Of a stretch of 64,000 bases of DNA, positions 24,000 through 36,700 are shown one piece after another (the stretch's first letter is position 1; every line of letters begins with the position of its first letter). Under the pieces are notes generated by a model that had not been told where the DNA came from, searched no databases, and saw only the letters and a list, made by a program, of their open reading frames with translations. The DNA lies in NCBI RefSeq assembly GCF_014839805.1, contig NC_051138.1, positions 7,190,983 through 7,254,982 on the forward strand, in the 5' to 3' direction. A program made the translations under genes and the position numbers. The DNA is from Manduca sexta. Its lineage: Eukaryota > Arthropoda > Insecta > Lepidoptera > Sphingidae.

Positions 24000-25027
24000 A
24001 TTTCATTCTCTGTGACACAATGCTTCTTACTGTTGGCGGGAGATTTGAAATGTTATTGAATATTTGGTGTGTTTAACGAGATATTTTTTGTGAATATTTT
24101 GGTGATTAATCATATTGCGTTATTATAATTTTATTGTCGATTGATCTGCAAAGACATTAGACTGAAAGGGGTTAAATTCCCCGATCCCTGAGATAAGGTA
24201 AGTATACGTATAGAAAAATATTAAGTATTTTTAACACGCTTTTATTAGCTTGGGTTGTATCTATGTACGTATGTATGTATGTATGTATGTAAGTATGTAA
24301 CGGAATCTTTGAGCTCAATTTTCACCAATTTCCAGAAATCTGATTAATTTGAAACTTTACACACGTATCAAGGACCGATGACAATGCAATAATTTGATAA
24401 GAGTTTCCCATTATCCTTATTAGGACCGCCAGGATTAATATATTATTTTACAGATCCGCTGTGAAAGAGTAAAAGAGATAGAGCTAGCGCGCGATCTCAC
24501 TTTCTTCATTCCTTATACAAGCGTAGGTAGTGATGAGCCTAATACTCTCAAATTTATGTATCTAATATTCATATAATATATAATATGATAACCTCGACTT
24601 ACCAAAGGGTTCTTAATCATAACAAAATAATCAGAACATAAATTTTAATTTATTTATTTTACGGAACAAAATTTGGTAAGCAGTAAAGCTTTGAAATTAC
24701 CGTCGGTAAAGAAGTAATTTAATACGATCAAAAAATGTGTAATTAGCCTGGGGTGCTTGATATAGTATGTATTATAATCATTCTATTGGCTACTATCTAT
24801 AAGAGGAGAATTATGAAAACGAAGTAAAATGCACCCCACGCTTTTTACTCTGAATTAAATTATTCTGTTAATAACTTCAAGTTTATTATAATTTTATTTT
24901 CAGGTACTTAACTATGATTGATTCTTCAACCTTCTACTACTGTAATATAAATTCTTCGTACTTAGAAATTATTTTCTCCTTTTTAGTTCGATTAGCAATA
25001 AAAGCTTGTTTTTTTAGTTTTTTTTAA
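24000..25027 (+). other. Possible spliced plus-strand transcript upstream of glycogen phosphorylase
   Basis: A strong donor (GATAAG followed by GTAAGTA) ends a candidate exon at 24197. A good acceptor (ATTTTATTTTCAG) begins one at 24904, with an in-frame ATG at 24914 and a 37-codon frame ending at 25027; AATAAA lies near 24997. The short peptide MIDSSTFYYCNI... resembles nothing I know. This could be a long noncoding RNA or chance splice consensus. The exon 5' limit is arbitrary. It is divergent from the glycogen phosphorylase gene. Confidence 0.2.
24265..24299. repeat. (GTAT)n microsatellite
   Basis: About eight GTAT units with two interruptions (GTAC, GTAA). Downstream sequence to about 24540 resembles a dispersed repeat, but its ends are not clear. 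Confidence 0.7.
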
Positions 25028-25030
25028 TTA

Positions 25031-26356
25031 AGGTCAGTCGGGGGAAGTGCGCCATAAAATTTTCATAGCTGGATTCAATGCAAAATAATTTCTATTTGTG
25101 TCGACTTAAGAATGTAATTTTATTAATTTAAGAATATTTGGTATTTTGTGATAACAACCTATAGCCATTCAAGGAAATCGGAACATAAATTAATAATATT
25201 TTGCTCGAAGTAAAAAAAAATGGTAGTAAGCGCACTTGCCTCCGGAAATGGGGTAAGTGCGCCTGTGTAAAAAAAAACGCCAAAAAGGATCATTATAAAG
25301 AAAACACTCATTTTAGTCCATAGAGAAATAGGTTTTACTTGCATTGCTCTTGGATAATTTTTAATCACTCAATATTATAACAAACTATGGCTGTCAAATC
25401 AAATTCGGGGTAAGTGCGCCATATATTTGTAAATCAGGGCTTTAAAACATTTTACAATTTCGTTTGCTATATTTAAGTATTATTATTAGAGTTTTATGTG
25501 CGGATATGTTGGAATAAAAAACTGGTAGCCCTAATACGAAATCCATTATATTTCTAAAAACTAAAAAAGACATACAAAAATGTAGGAATTAACGATTTTG
25601 AATGCGTTATAACTCAATTACTTAGAATTTGACCTTATGACATTTGGTATGGTTTAGCTTTATTATACCCAGATAACGTGCCTAGTCGAACAATTGCAAC
25701 CTCTTCACGTAAATTTGCATTACATAAAGGTATTTCAGTTTTTCTTTTGTAAAAACGAACCATCTAAAACAACAAATATACGACAAATTAACTAATACGC
25801 CCTTTTATTTAAGTCGGCTCAAAACAAAATACCTTGAGTACAAAAAAATATGCTGTTAAGTATAACATTTTAATAATTCATATTAGTAAAACAGATTCTC
25901 AAAAAAGGTTGACTATATATGGATCAGGGGCAAGTGCGCCATACGACTATTATCTGTGGCGCACTTGCCCTACTCGACAAATTTAAGGTTCATTTTTTCG
26001 CATTGCTAAAAAGTCCTTTATTTTAGTATATATAAATAAAATTCAGGCAGGAAGTTAAAATAAAAGGTTTAAACTATGTATTCACCTTACTGGTTTACAG
26101 AAATATATTAAATATCGTGAAATTTTTGATGTTATCTTTCACGGGGTCATCTCTGTTTACAGGTCTAAATGACACTTAAAATAAAATGGCGAATAAATTG
26201 TATTAAAATGAACAGAGCCATTTATGTTTTTTAGTGGAACTGTATTGCAGTTAGTAGCATAGATATAAGATTGCGGTAAATGTATAACATCAATAGTTTT
26301 CGATTTTTTTAGGGCAGGTGCACTTACCCCGTCGGCGCACTTGCCCCACCTGACCT
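25031..26356. mobile_element. Non-autonomous DNA transposon with TA target and iterated GTGCGCC motif
   Basis: The ends AGGTCAGTCGGGGGAAGTGC and, inverted, AGGTCAGGTGGGGCAAGTGC form terminal inverted repeats, flanked by TA on each side (25029-25030 and 26357-26358). The core motif (GGGG)NAAGTGCGCC recurs inside on both strands near 25222, 25250, 25408, 25930, 25965 and 26335. No transposase frame is present; the open frames inside are short and AT-rich. The TA target suggests a Tc1/mariner-type mobiliser, which is inference. Confidence 0.7.
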
Positions 26357-26359
26357 TAT

Positions 26360-27740
26360 ATTGGAAGATTAATAACCCCACTTTCCGAATAAGTACCGTG
26401 TTGTTGAAACTAATAGGCGCGAGGGAGCTAAGAAAAACTTTGTCGGTTACTTTATAAAGATGGTAGCCCTATTTAACGTTCGTAACGCATACCTAAACGG
26501 TTGTTCATTCATCGACCTTTAAAAGATGATAACCTTACTAGTTAGTGGTCGAAATTCAACTGAATAATTTAATATATTATTTGTAACACATAAGTACTTA
26601 CATTTTTCTTTCTACAGTCCCCTATATGAATTTTGCCAAATTTCACGCTTCTCCGTGCGAGCAATGTCGTTAAAAAGGGATACAACATTTTTTGATCCCG
26701 TTTTAATATACATAATTGTATAAATTATATAAGGAAAGCCATTTTTGTTTTATATCTGGAAAAACTAAACGTCGGTGTAAATTAAAGAATGAAACAAATA
26801 TTCATTTGTTATTCGTTTAATTACACATAGACCATATAAACTATATGCAAACTGCTATAAATATTTAGTATTCGATTTATATATAACACAGACAACGGAT
26901 TGCAGTAAGTAACATTAGAATACTATATTTTGTACCTACATAAAGCTATCTTTTCAAGTGAAAATATTTTTAGTTAAATGCTCATAATTTATGTACATTT
27001 TGCCATAATACAAGAATAAAAGCTACTTTGTTAAAGGCACATAACTACTTACTTTTAAAACTTAACACTTATTGCAAACAACACTTATTATTGCAAATAA
27101 CATTGCTATTGCATTGAATGCGTTTCAGCAAATTATTAGGTATCTACAGGGTTTAAAATAATATAAAGTCCTAAAAAAGGTCTCACACAGTCTTATTCAA
27201 AACAATATTATAATATTCGATATCATAGTCTTTAGTTACAAGTAACTCAATTCATTAAAAATGGCGTCAAATCAAATATATTAGGTGCTCACAAACATGA
27301 AGACATAAAACTAGAACGTAACAATAATTATGTCTTTTCGTGTCTATAAATTGACCGACGTAATATCAACTATTTATTTTTAAGAAATTTACATGCAGCA
27401 GACAAATTTGAGATTTCATTATATTGTTTGCATGTAAAACCTAAAGAGATCAAAGATATTTTTCACACGCTGCACGTATGTATATACGTTGTATAATAAA
27501 TAAGAATATCATATTTTTAGAAATATCATAGTACCTCTATAAAACTATGTTAATAATAACATATACTAGTCAGACAAATAATAGGTCGCCAGCGCCATTC
27601 AACAACATTGAGGAGATATACCACATAATAATTAATAATTTAAGCAATAACACATTTTTCGAAACTCCATATCATAGATATTGTAAGTATTTGGCAGCAA
27701 TTTAAGAATTCAGTTGGTAGTCATGAAAATTATTTGGTAT
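26360..27740. other. Intergenic, no gene seen
   Basis: AT-rich sequence beyond the 3' end of the minus-strand galectin gene. It may include that gene's 3' UTR; an AATAAA on the minus strand near 27373 is a distant candidate signal. Confidence 0.45.
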
Positions 27741-30700
27741 TTAACTGTTTTCCCCAATAGGCGAGCTTGTTGACGGACAGATGAATATATCTTCGGGGAA
27801 AAGGTCACCCCTAAGTCGCACGGCTTTTACTCCATCGCCAGACGCTCGCGATTCCAACTCTCCTATAAGTACGTCATCAGCGAACACCAACCAGTCTGTT
27901 GGACCGCGTACTATTCGAAAAGTTGTCTGGAATTTAAAAAGAAATCATGTTAAGTTGTGGTAAATAAGGTACTAGTTTCTACCTTACTATGCGACGCAGT
28001 AGTTTAAGGGAAGCTCCACCAGTTGGGATAGAGATAGATAGTAAAAAACGCAAATGAGACTATGAAAGTACGTAGAGAAAAATCGAGCCAAGATTTTCTG
28101 TCTGAGCTCTATTCTCGCCAGTTAAACATACATAAGTCCCAGGTATGAGTCTCGCGGTCCGCTGCCGTCTTTCCAATCCCCACCCTCCGAACCAAGTGTT
28201 GAGCACGACTAGTTGTCGTTCCCTCTGCGACTCGACGTGCGCGCGCACGTTCGCGTGCACGTGGATGTTGGGTCGCGGCCACTCGCGGGGCTCGTCCATC
28301 AAGTCGATAGCAAATGAATGCAGCATTGGCCGGAGTCTGGAAGAAAAGGGATACTTGACTAATAAATATAGTAAGTTTAGCTAAGATTGGTAGCAATCGG
28401 ATGGGATAAGTTTTATGAGCAATAGCTAGGCCTGTTTATTGCTCCAGTATTAGATGAAATTGTTGAAATAGTGGAGTGGTTCAATGACTCTTGAGAAGAT
28501 ACGAGGAAATACTTGTTTAAATGTACATTATAAAATAAATTATCATTATCATCATCATCAACCACATAAAGTCCATTGCTGAACATAGGCCTTCCCTAAA
28601 GATTTCCAGACGGACCTGTCGAAAGCAGCCTGCATCCAGCGTGTTCCTGCGACATTTTTTTAAGTCATTATTTTTTTAAGTCTACCTTGCACTAAATATT
28701 ATACCTGAAACATAATTTACGAAGCGAAAACTACCCACTACCTGATTGACTATTCACAAAACATGAAAATATATGGTTTTGGTTTGACATTTCATTTCCC
28801 ACGAGCACTATTAACGAAAATTGGCGAATTTGGTAATTGGCAAAATGTAAAATATTCTGTTCTTGTATAGTCATAATAATGCAGTACTTACTTTCCATAA
28901 ATAACTACTTGGTACCCTTCAGGCAGTCCATTGGTCAACCTAGCTATTACGTTAGGCCGCCAATGGACCTTTTCACCCTCGGGGTTGTATATGCTTGCTC
29001 GTAAGGGTACCTGTAAATTATATTTAACTTTTAAAAATGGAATGTTGAATAAGATGTTAGGCTTGTAAACTTTCTTTTCGATTATGGCTTATGGTCATTT
29101 TAAATTTATTGCAACCGTTAAGTTCCTTTCTTGAATTACCATAAACAGTGCTAATTTGTAAAAATTATAATCTAAAATTCCTTGTTTATTTCATAACTAA
29201 TAATTATGAATGCCGTAACTGTTGAATACATTTTAACCTATTAAGTGTGACGGACACACTTTAACGGCCATTAAGGTCGTACAATGATGGAGGGAAAAGC
29301 ATACTGTGTACTGTTATAGATTTATTACCTGCTGATATTAAATAACTTATTTTTGTACGTAAGAACAGGAAAACACAGACTTTCGTTTTACAAATACATA
29401 CATACGTGGCTACATTGGTAATGTTTTAAACTAAATAAATGATAAAAAATACTCACTTCCTGTATTGGCGGTGACAAAACTGGGTATATGGATGTCTTCT
29501 GAATGTTTAATGTTGCATTTTTAATGCCTGCAACTTGCACCCAAGCGGCTGATGTGGGACTGGGATTCCTATGAGTATAGTTGCAATAGTGTTCGCCATC
29601 TACTGCGAATAACGTCTCTTTTTCATCCACGAGCACTTCTATTGTAAAAGGACGGTCCAATTTGAATGGAAACAATCTGCAAATGTATATTATGAATAAG
29701 TATATTGGACGAATCATGTTCATCATCACATAAGTTGGTATTGTTGTTGGGTCGATTGGTTTACGTTTGTAAATGCCAAAAAACAATTGAAAATTGTTAC
29801 AAAATAAATTAGGCAGTCTGTTTCGCAGATCCTTAGATAAATTGATGTCACGTATTTTTAATATACTTAGGTAAAAAAAATTAGCTGACAAATATGTGCC
29901 ATTTTTATTACATCATGAAGCAAGGAATAACGAGGAAGATCTGTACTAATTTCTAAGCAATGGTTGATTGGAATGTGTAGGTACATAATAGTTTTTGTTA
30001 TATTCAGGAAAGGAAAGAATGAAATCTAAGCTAAGAAATTCTTCTTTTAAATTTGTTTTGGGTCTGTCAATTTCGACAAATACTTGCAATAGGAAAAAAA
30101 TACACGTCGAATTGATAACCTTTTTTTTTCAAATCGGGTAGTAAGTAATTGAAAAGTGGATAAATTATAATATTTTTATTTCCTCGTTCCTTGAATACGT
30201 TATACTTAGTATTAGTCGAATGGTTTCATCACCCGTATCGTGTTAATGAAAATTCGCTTCTCGTGGAACTTATGCTTTAAATTGAAAATAAACACTTTTT
30301 TTATCTAGTAAACATTTTATCGCTAAAATTAATATCATTAGATTAGTTTCCACAAAATGATCAATTTTACTTTGTATTTTAATATCTCGTAAAGTCAGAG
30401 GTTCTAGGAATGAGATCTAACGCGACATCCGTCTCTTCTGTGGGAGATAACCGATTCGTTTTTTAAAAAATCATAGACGGTTCTGCCTCACCCCTTAATT
30501 GTATTCCTCAGTACGCCCCTTTTATTCCACTGCCTGACACACCTCGTGGGACCTGGCGAGATATAACGGACAATTGATAATATTTCTATAATAATATATT
30601 AACATTTTGCAATTCGCCGTTCGATTTTTGAAATTATGCATCACCAAACGAGTCTGCCGAGGTCCCCCTTGACCCGTGTACTAGAAATTCGTTCCTCTTT

Positions 30701-33700
30701 ATTCTTTGCTCCATGTTCGTATACAATCCAAGTTTCGCACTCAGCGAAGTAACAATATCAAGGCATAAGCAATTTTGTTTTAACCATGGCTTAAAAACCT
30801 CGGTGGTTTCAAAACTTTTTAAATTTATAACGAAAAGTGGTTTAAAACTGTTAAATACTTACTTAAAACAAGAGAAATATTTTACCTACTATAATTTTAA
30901 TTATTTTGAAAATATAAAGAACTTAATTATAACCCAAATTACGATTTACTCGGATCAAATGCTTGATATTATTATTAGGTTGTTATTATTGATTTTATTT
31001 ATGTTCGTATTGACTTTTGACTGAATTACCTACGAAAATATAAGAATCTGAACACAAACATTTGTATTTTCTTTGACATTTAATATTATATGTATTACGA
31101 AAAGCCTAAAAATTATATTTGAATATTGTTGAAATTATTTTTTGATATTTTACCTATAAGCCGTAGTTTCTTCAGATCCCCATTTTCCATGGCGTCGCGT
31201 GTTCCGCACAACGTAGCATTGAGGCATGCGCACGTTGAAATGCACAGCGATGTCGGCCCGGCCGGAATCCACATCGCCACTTCCTATATTTAAAGCAAAC
31301 CTGAAATCAATGTGGACGGTAGATGTACTGGATATATAAGTATGACATTTTTGTTAAAAGATAAACATCCAAAAAGCACTATAGTTTATTTTGTTTATCA
31401 TACAACGGAGATCTGTAACTCATACGAGTACATGCATTCTTTTATGCATAAATACGTCTAAATAAATTAAGTACCTATGTACCATGGGTACATTTGTAGA
31501 GACCACAGATTTATATGATCGACCAGTAATTTTCCTCATGAGTCGCGTGTGCTATGTTTTAATTAACATTTATCAATAACGTAACTGATCTTAATCGGTA
31601 TTCAGTAGGAGTAAAGTGTGGCTCGCTCTTATTTAATTTATATTGTGATCCCATTTTGTCATAAAAAACTGAGCAAAATATTTTATAACTAACACGATTA
31701 TGAAAAAACTTAATACAAGTACATTTACCATGGTAAATCTTCGCTCGGCGTTCCAGTGCAAATGATGTGCGCTCCTATGTTCAAGGGCTCGGACAAGGTC
31801 TGTGTAAACTTCACGTCCCGCGCCTCCGCCAGTTGGCACTGGAAACAGACCGATAGGCGATACATGTTTTGTGTACACAATGCCGGTTTCCTGTTGTAAT
31901 TTGTTTCCTCACATTGTGTTTGATCTTTACCAATGTTTTTCTTTTCATATTCATACTGTGCCTATAGGTATTTTATACAAGCACGTAGTAACAACTTACA
32001 ATTAAATTATGTTAGCTCACTATAAAGTGTCTATTGAATTAATATAGGAATAAATAATATCAGCTTTGTATTATATAAGTATATTATCCCATTGCTGAGC
32101 ACGGGCCTCCTCTATCACTGAGAGGGATTAGGCTTTAGTCCACCACTCTGGCCTAGCGTGGAATGTGGATTAGTAGAAATCACGCATCCTCAAAATTCCT
32201 ATAGAGAACTTCTCAATTATTCAGGTTTCCTTGCGATGTTTTCCTTCACCGTTAAATAAAGCGATAATTCACAAAGAATACACACAATTGTAGAAAGTCG
32301 GAGGTGTGTGCCCTTTGGATTTGAACCTGCGGAAATTCGTGTCGGCAGTCCGTTTTACTTCCAACTAGGCTATTGCCGCTTCCTATTGAATTACACTTAT
32401 TGAATTGAATTTAAATCTATACTTAATATGTATACCTAATAATCGTAGTATTGTATCGTATTTAATTTAGCATAATTTCTAAGTAATAACTATTATCAAC
32501 TGTTAGGTAGGTATACAGAAACACTACACCACAATAAAGTTAATAGTGTAGGTAGTGTATACAGTTAACAAGTTGTCGGCGTCTGCCTGTTGCCGTACAG
32601 ATACATGTATGTAGGACAGAGTGATAAATATTTGATTAATTTTATATAAAAAAGAAACAAAACATTTGGTTTGGTCAAATGAGCCTGAAATGTCAAAACT
32701 CGAATGATACGGAAGCTACTCTATTCACGTTATTTCAAATGGCAGTGTTGAAAAATGCATGACTAATGTTTTCTTTAATAAGTTAATTAAAAATGGTCAC
32801 ATAGGCAGAATATCCTACAGCAGGTAAGTACCGACATTATTAACTAGCATCTCCTAATAAGAGCTAATAAAATTAATTAACAAAGGTATCACGAATTCTT
32901 TCACCATTTACGTTCCTTAAGTGAATCACTGTGTACAGCATGAGGTCATCAAGACACGCCGTGCTTTAATGAGTGTCAGGGTTGGGTTATAGCATTGACT
33001 TGTATTAAGTTCATCTTTATAAATTCTAGTTACTAAAATGGGTAGGATTTTTTTAGTGAGTGACCTCATGCGATTTCATAAAAACGTGGCGTGTGTAAAA
33101 GCTGTAACCTATATTCCAATGGCGTGGCAGCAATAGGGCCTACCTACAGTAGTTAATCAATAGAATCAAAGGTACTACCGCAGGCTTGCTGGGTTCTTCA
33201 TGTTGTAAACAAATATCTTTACTGCATTGCTCTATCACTTACGGCAGTTTCGATTACCCATCTAACAAATAATCCTCGATCCGATGCCGATAGTAAATCA
33301 AAACACGTCATTAAATGACTATGTTAAAAAAAAAAATTCTGATCGGTCGATGTCGCGATAGATATGTGTATAGCGAGATTTAGATTAGCAAGACAACTTG
33401 CAGAAGTCGACTTCCGCAAGTATTTTTTGTCGTTTTAAACAATCACTACAAGCTGACTTCTGCCAATTTTGTAGTTTGCAGAACTTGTGACTAAATATTT
33501 ACATAGCTAGGATATTCTTTAAAGGGACCGACTGGCACGAGGAAATAAAAAGCTTCTTAAATTGAACGAAAGGCCTGCATTATGCGGGGTCCATGCAATT
33601 GCAAGGTTTTTTCTAAGATGGGCAGACATTTCTTGGGTGGGCACTGCACACCTTTGTCCCCTTTAGCCACGTTAATGTCGTTAATATAAACGCAGATGTG

Positions 33701-36700
33701 GAAATACTTGAACAATAATAGATTGTCGCTAGAACGTGGTAGTTCAAACTTCAAACTTAGCATTATAGTTACTTAATAATATTCTTTAAACAGCCAGTTG
33801 GGTAGTTTATTGGCTTTATCTTGTCGAATGTAGTACGATATCCGGTTTATACCGAATACATGTTTATGAAATTCGATTAGAGTAAAAAAATGTGTAAGTA
33901 CTAACTTTTGCCGGCAGCTTAGCCGGCGTGAGTTTTTCCGGAATAAATATTTTCCCGGGCAAAAAATGCAACGCTGGTTGTAACTTGCGTTTATCAAACT
34001 TTTTTCTGATAAGTAAATATCTAAGGTGTTTTTTATCGCCATACTAATCTTATACTGTGACTATAATTATGTTCTATAAATGTCTCTTACGTTAACCATT
34101 GTATACAAATTTATTGCAAAGTATGCGTCATTTTTACTTATGAATCATAGTCGCTTAAAAATATACGTATTAAATAAAGAAAATAAGTATTATAATATGG
34201 ATGCAGTCAGCTTTAAAGAATATTTGAAACATTTTTATAATTCACGCGCGGTGTTCCATCTTTACCCACACCTACTTACCCGCCTTTTTTGGAACTACAC
34301 TTAAGTTTAATGTAAGTACATACATACACAACTAACATACGTTACAAAATATACTATATTCCACAACACTGCACATACAGCAACCGTTTGCCTTATCTTT
34401 ATACTTTACTCATAATTTACCATTGTAACTGGCACATTTTCGTTATCACTATCATCGGCTTCTGGCTTGGCCCGACAAAATATACGCTGGCAGAATGCAC
34501 CGCAACCACATCTCCGTTGACAGACCATCACAAAACAATCTCACTGCACTAACAACGCGACACCAGCGAGGCCGTCGGTCGTGGGACCGCATTCACTCGA
34601 ACTAAAATATCCGCTCGTCGCTGCCGTACACTTCGTCCTTCTACGATTAGCGTCTGGGTCACGCGTCTACCAACCACGAAAGCTAACTATTGTACACCTA
34701 CATTTAAATTTGTTTAGCTGAAATGTGCATAGGTATTATGCATAATCATACCGCGTTAATCATTGCTACTGCTGCTCAGAAGTCAGAATACAGAAATCTG
34801 TAGGTAGGTATTTTGAAGCTTGTTTGTTTAACGTTTGTTATACCTATGACAATAATTTTCTAGTCTTATACCTACCTTATTTAGGTAATCTTATCTAGCA
34901 ATGAAAGGGAATGGAGTATGAGTAGAAGGGTAGATATAGGTAACATTGATGTTATTGTAGATTGTAGCCACAAGGTCGCCGCATTTCATTTATGCTGCGG
35001 AAATAAGTTCGCCGAGCCGAAGTGCACTTGTTGTGTTTCACCCTATGTCTTAGGGAATATATGAGTAAGCTTAATAAAACCTATAGGTAGGTATTACTAC
35101 ATATTTAAAAGTACCATCTAAGTAATAGGTACCTACTTAGGTTATGGGTTATTGACTCACAAGTTACAACTTATGAGCAATAAACATATTATCTAGGTTT
35201 TTTTTATTGCTTTGAATGACTAGGTAAACGATACGACCACCCATAAACAGTAGAAACATCATCCAACACCTTGGATTACAAAGTACTGTTTGGTATTGAA
35301 CTGCGCTTGCCATCCTGAGACACGAGATGATAAGTCTTATTATGTCTCGTAGTTACATTTGCTACAATATTCTTCAAAACGGAACAGAGCAGTGACTACA
35401 CACTGCTGCTTGTCGGCCGAAATAGACATTGCGGTGGTAGGCAGGCGAACTCTCACATATGAGAGACCTACCACCAGTAGGTACATTTATATACAGTATC
35501 TACCTGTACATTTGATCTGTTTTTTCTAATGATGTAGGTAACTTGAAGGAGAGTCCCATTTCGCCATTGACCCCGTTATGCTGGGCGTGGTAACACATTT
35601 AAAAAAGTATGACGTGTCTACGTACTCCATACTAATATTATAAATACTATTGGAACTCTGTTTGTTCCGCCTTTATGACCAAATCATCAAACCGATTTCG
35701 ACAAAAAAATTAAACCGCCTTCAAAAACTACTAAAAACCTTAAAATAATTTAGCTAGATAAGTTGTTGATCGAAACTAGGGTTGCCAGTTTTTTTAGCCT
35801 ATAAGGTATAAATGCTTAAATGGGCAAAATGTACGGGGTTTCAGGTTTTTACCCGGGACGGATTATTGTGTGTGACATTTTTTATTTTTTTTAATATTTT
35901 TCCGAGGATCAAGTCAGTTTTAATATATTTGTAACAATCAATACAATTATAATCGTAATTAAAAAAACAGGTACTTATGGACTCTCTTTTTATTAAATTT
36001 ATTAAAAACGGAGTCGTATTGATATTTGTGCAAAAATGCGAACGTTGTGTGCGTGAGTACTCGTCAACTGTAGATCGATCGATTTACGGGACAGTCTGTC
36101 CCGCCCGGACAATTTAAAATGTGCCTAAAATAGGGGAAGTTCCGGTAAATACGGGACGTCTGGCAGCGCTAGTCGCAATAGACTCAAACTCTCGAGCATC
36201 AAAGGACACCCTCAGCGTCAACGGCAGCCTGATGCCAACCTTCCACGCTGCCGTCTATCTCAGGGATACAGTTGTAAAACGTCATTGGTTGTCACTACAT
36301 AATTATAATGCCCCATTTGTAAAGGACAGTACAAGCTTAAAATTTTTCACTTCGGTTCCTTACTTATGTAAGCACTAATTCAATTCAATTCAATTTTTAA
36401 ATTGTGGCTCCATCGTTGGCAGACGATGATTTTGCCAATGTCAAAGTTGAAAGTAGGAAAAGTTACGGTATATGTAAGCACTAAGATCTTACTACCTAAG
36501 CTACCTAATGACTTTTTAAAATTCAACCTTAGCAGGCTAAGTTGGCAACGAAAGTTTATATGAAAGCTTGGCATTTTAAGTTACGAAATTAGACGGCTAT
36601 GTAAAAACGCAGTTGAGTAGGCCTTTTACGAATGAATTAGGGATAATTTGTATGATGAACAGTATGTAGAAAGTGTACCTAAGTACTTATTCGATTTTTA

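Noticed and set aside
27768..27963. Plus-strand exon with an acceptor-like CCCCAATAG before it and a 60-codon frame
   Set aside because: The opposite strand encodes the last galectin exon with a good acceptor, correct phase and the WLVFADDVLIGEL motif.
30713..31024. 103-codon plus-strand open frame in a galectin intron
   Set aside because: AT-driven composition (many Leu, Ile, Asn, Lys, Phe, Tyr), no domain, no splice or promoter context.
31633..31878. 81-codon minus-strand frame read from an upstream acceptor (NITTACAACAG type)
   Set aside because: That frame does not encode galectin sequence. Using the TTTCCAG acceptor at 31839 gives CQLAEARDVKF and IGAHIICTGTPSEDLPW in phase with both neighbours.
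36121..36378. 85-codon open frame
   Set aside because: Lies in a patch of degraded transposon sequence; no ATG in good context in its listed start and no domain recognised.
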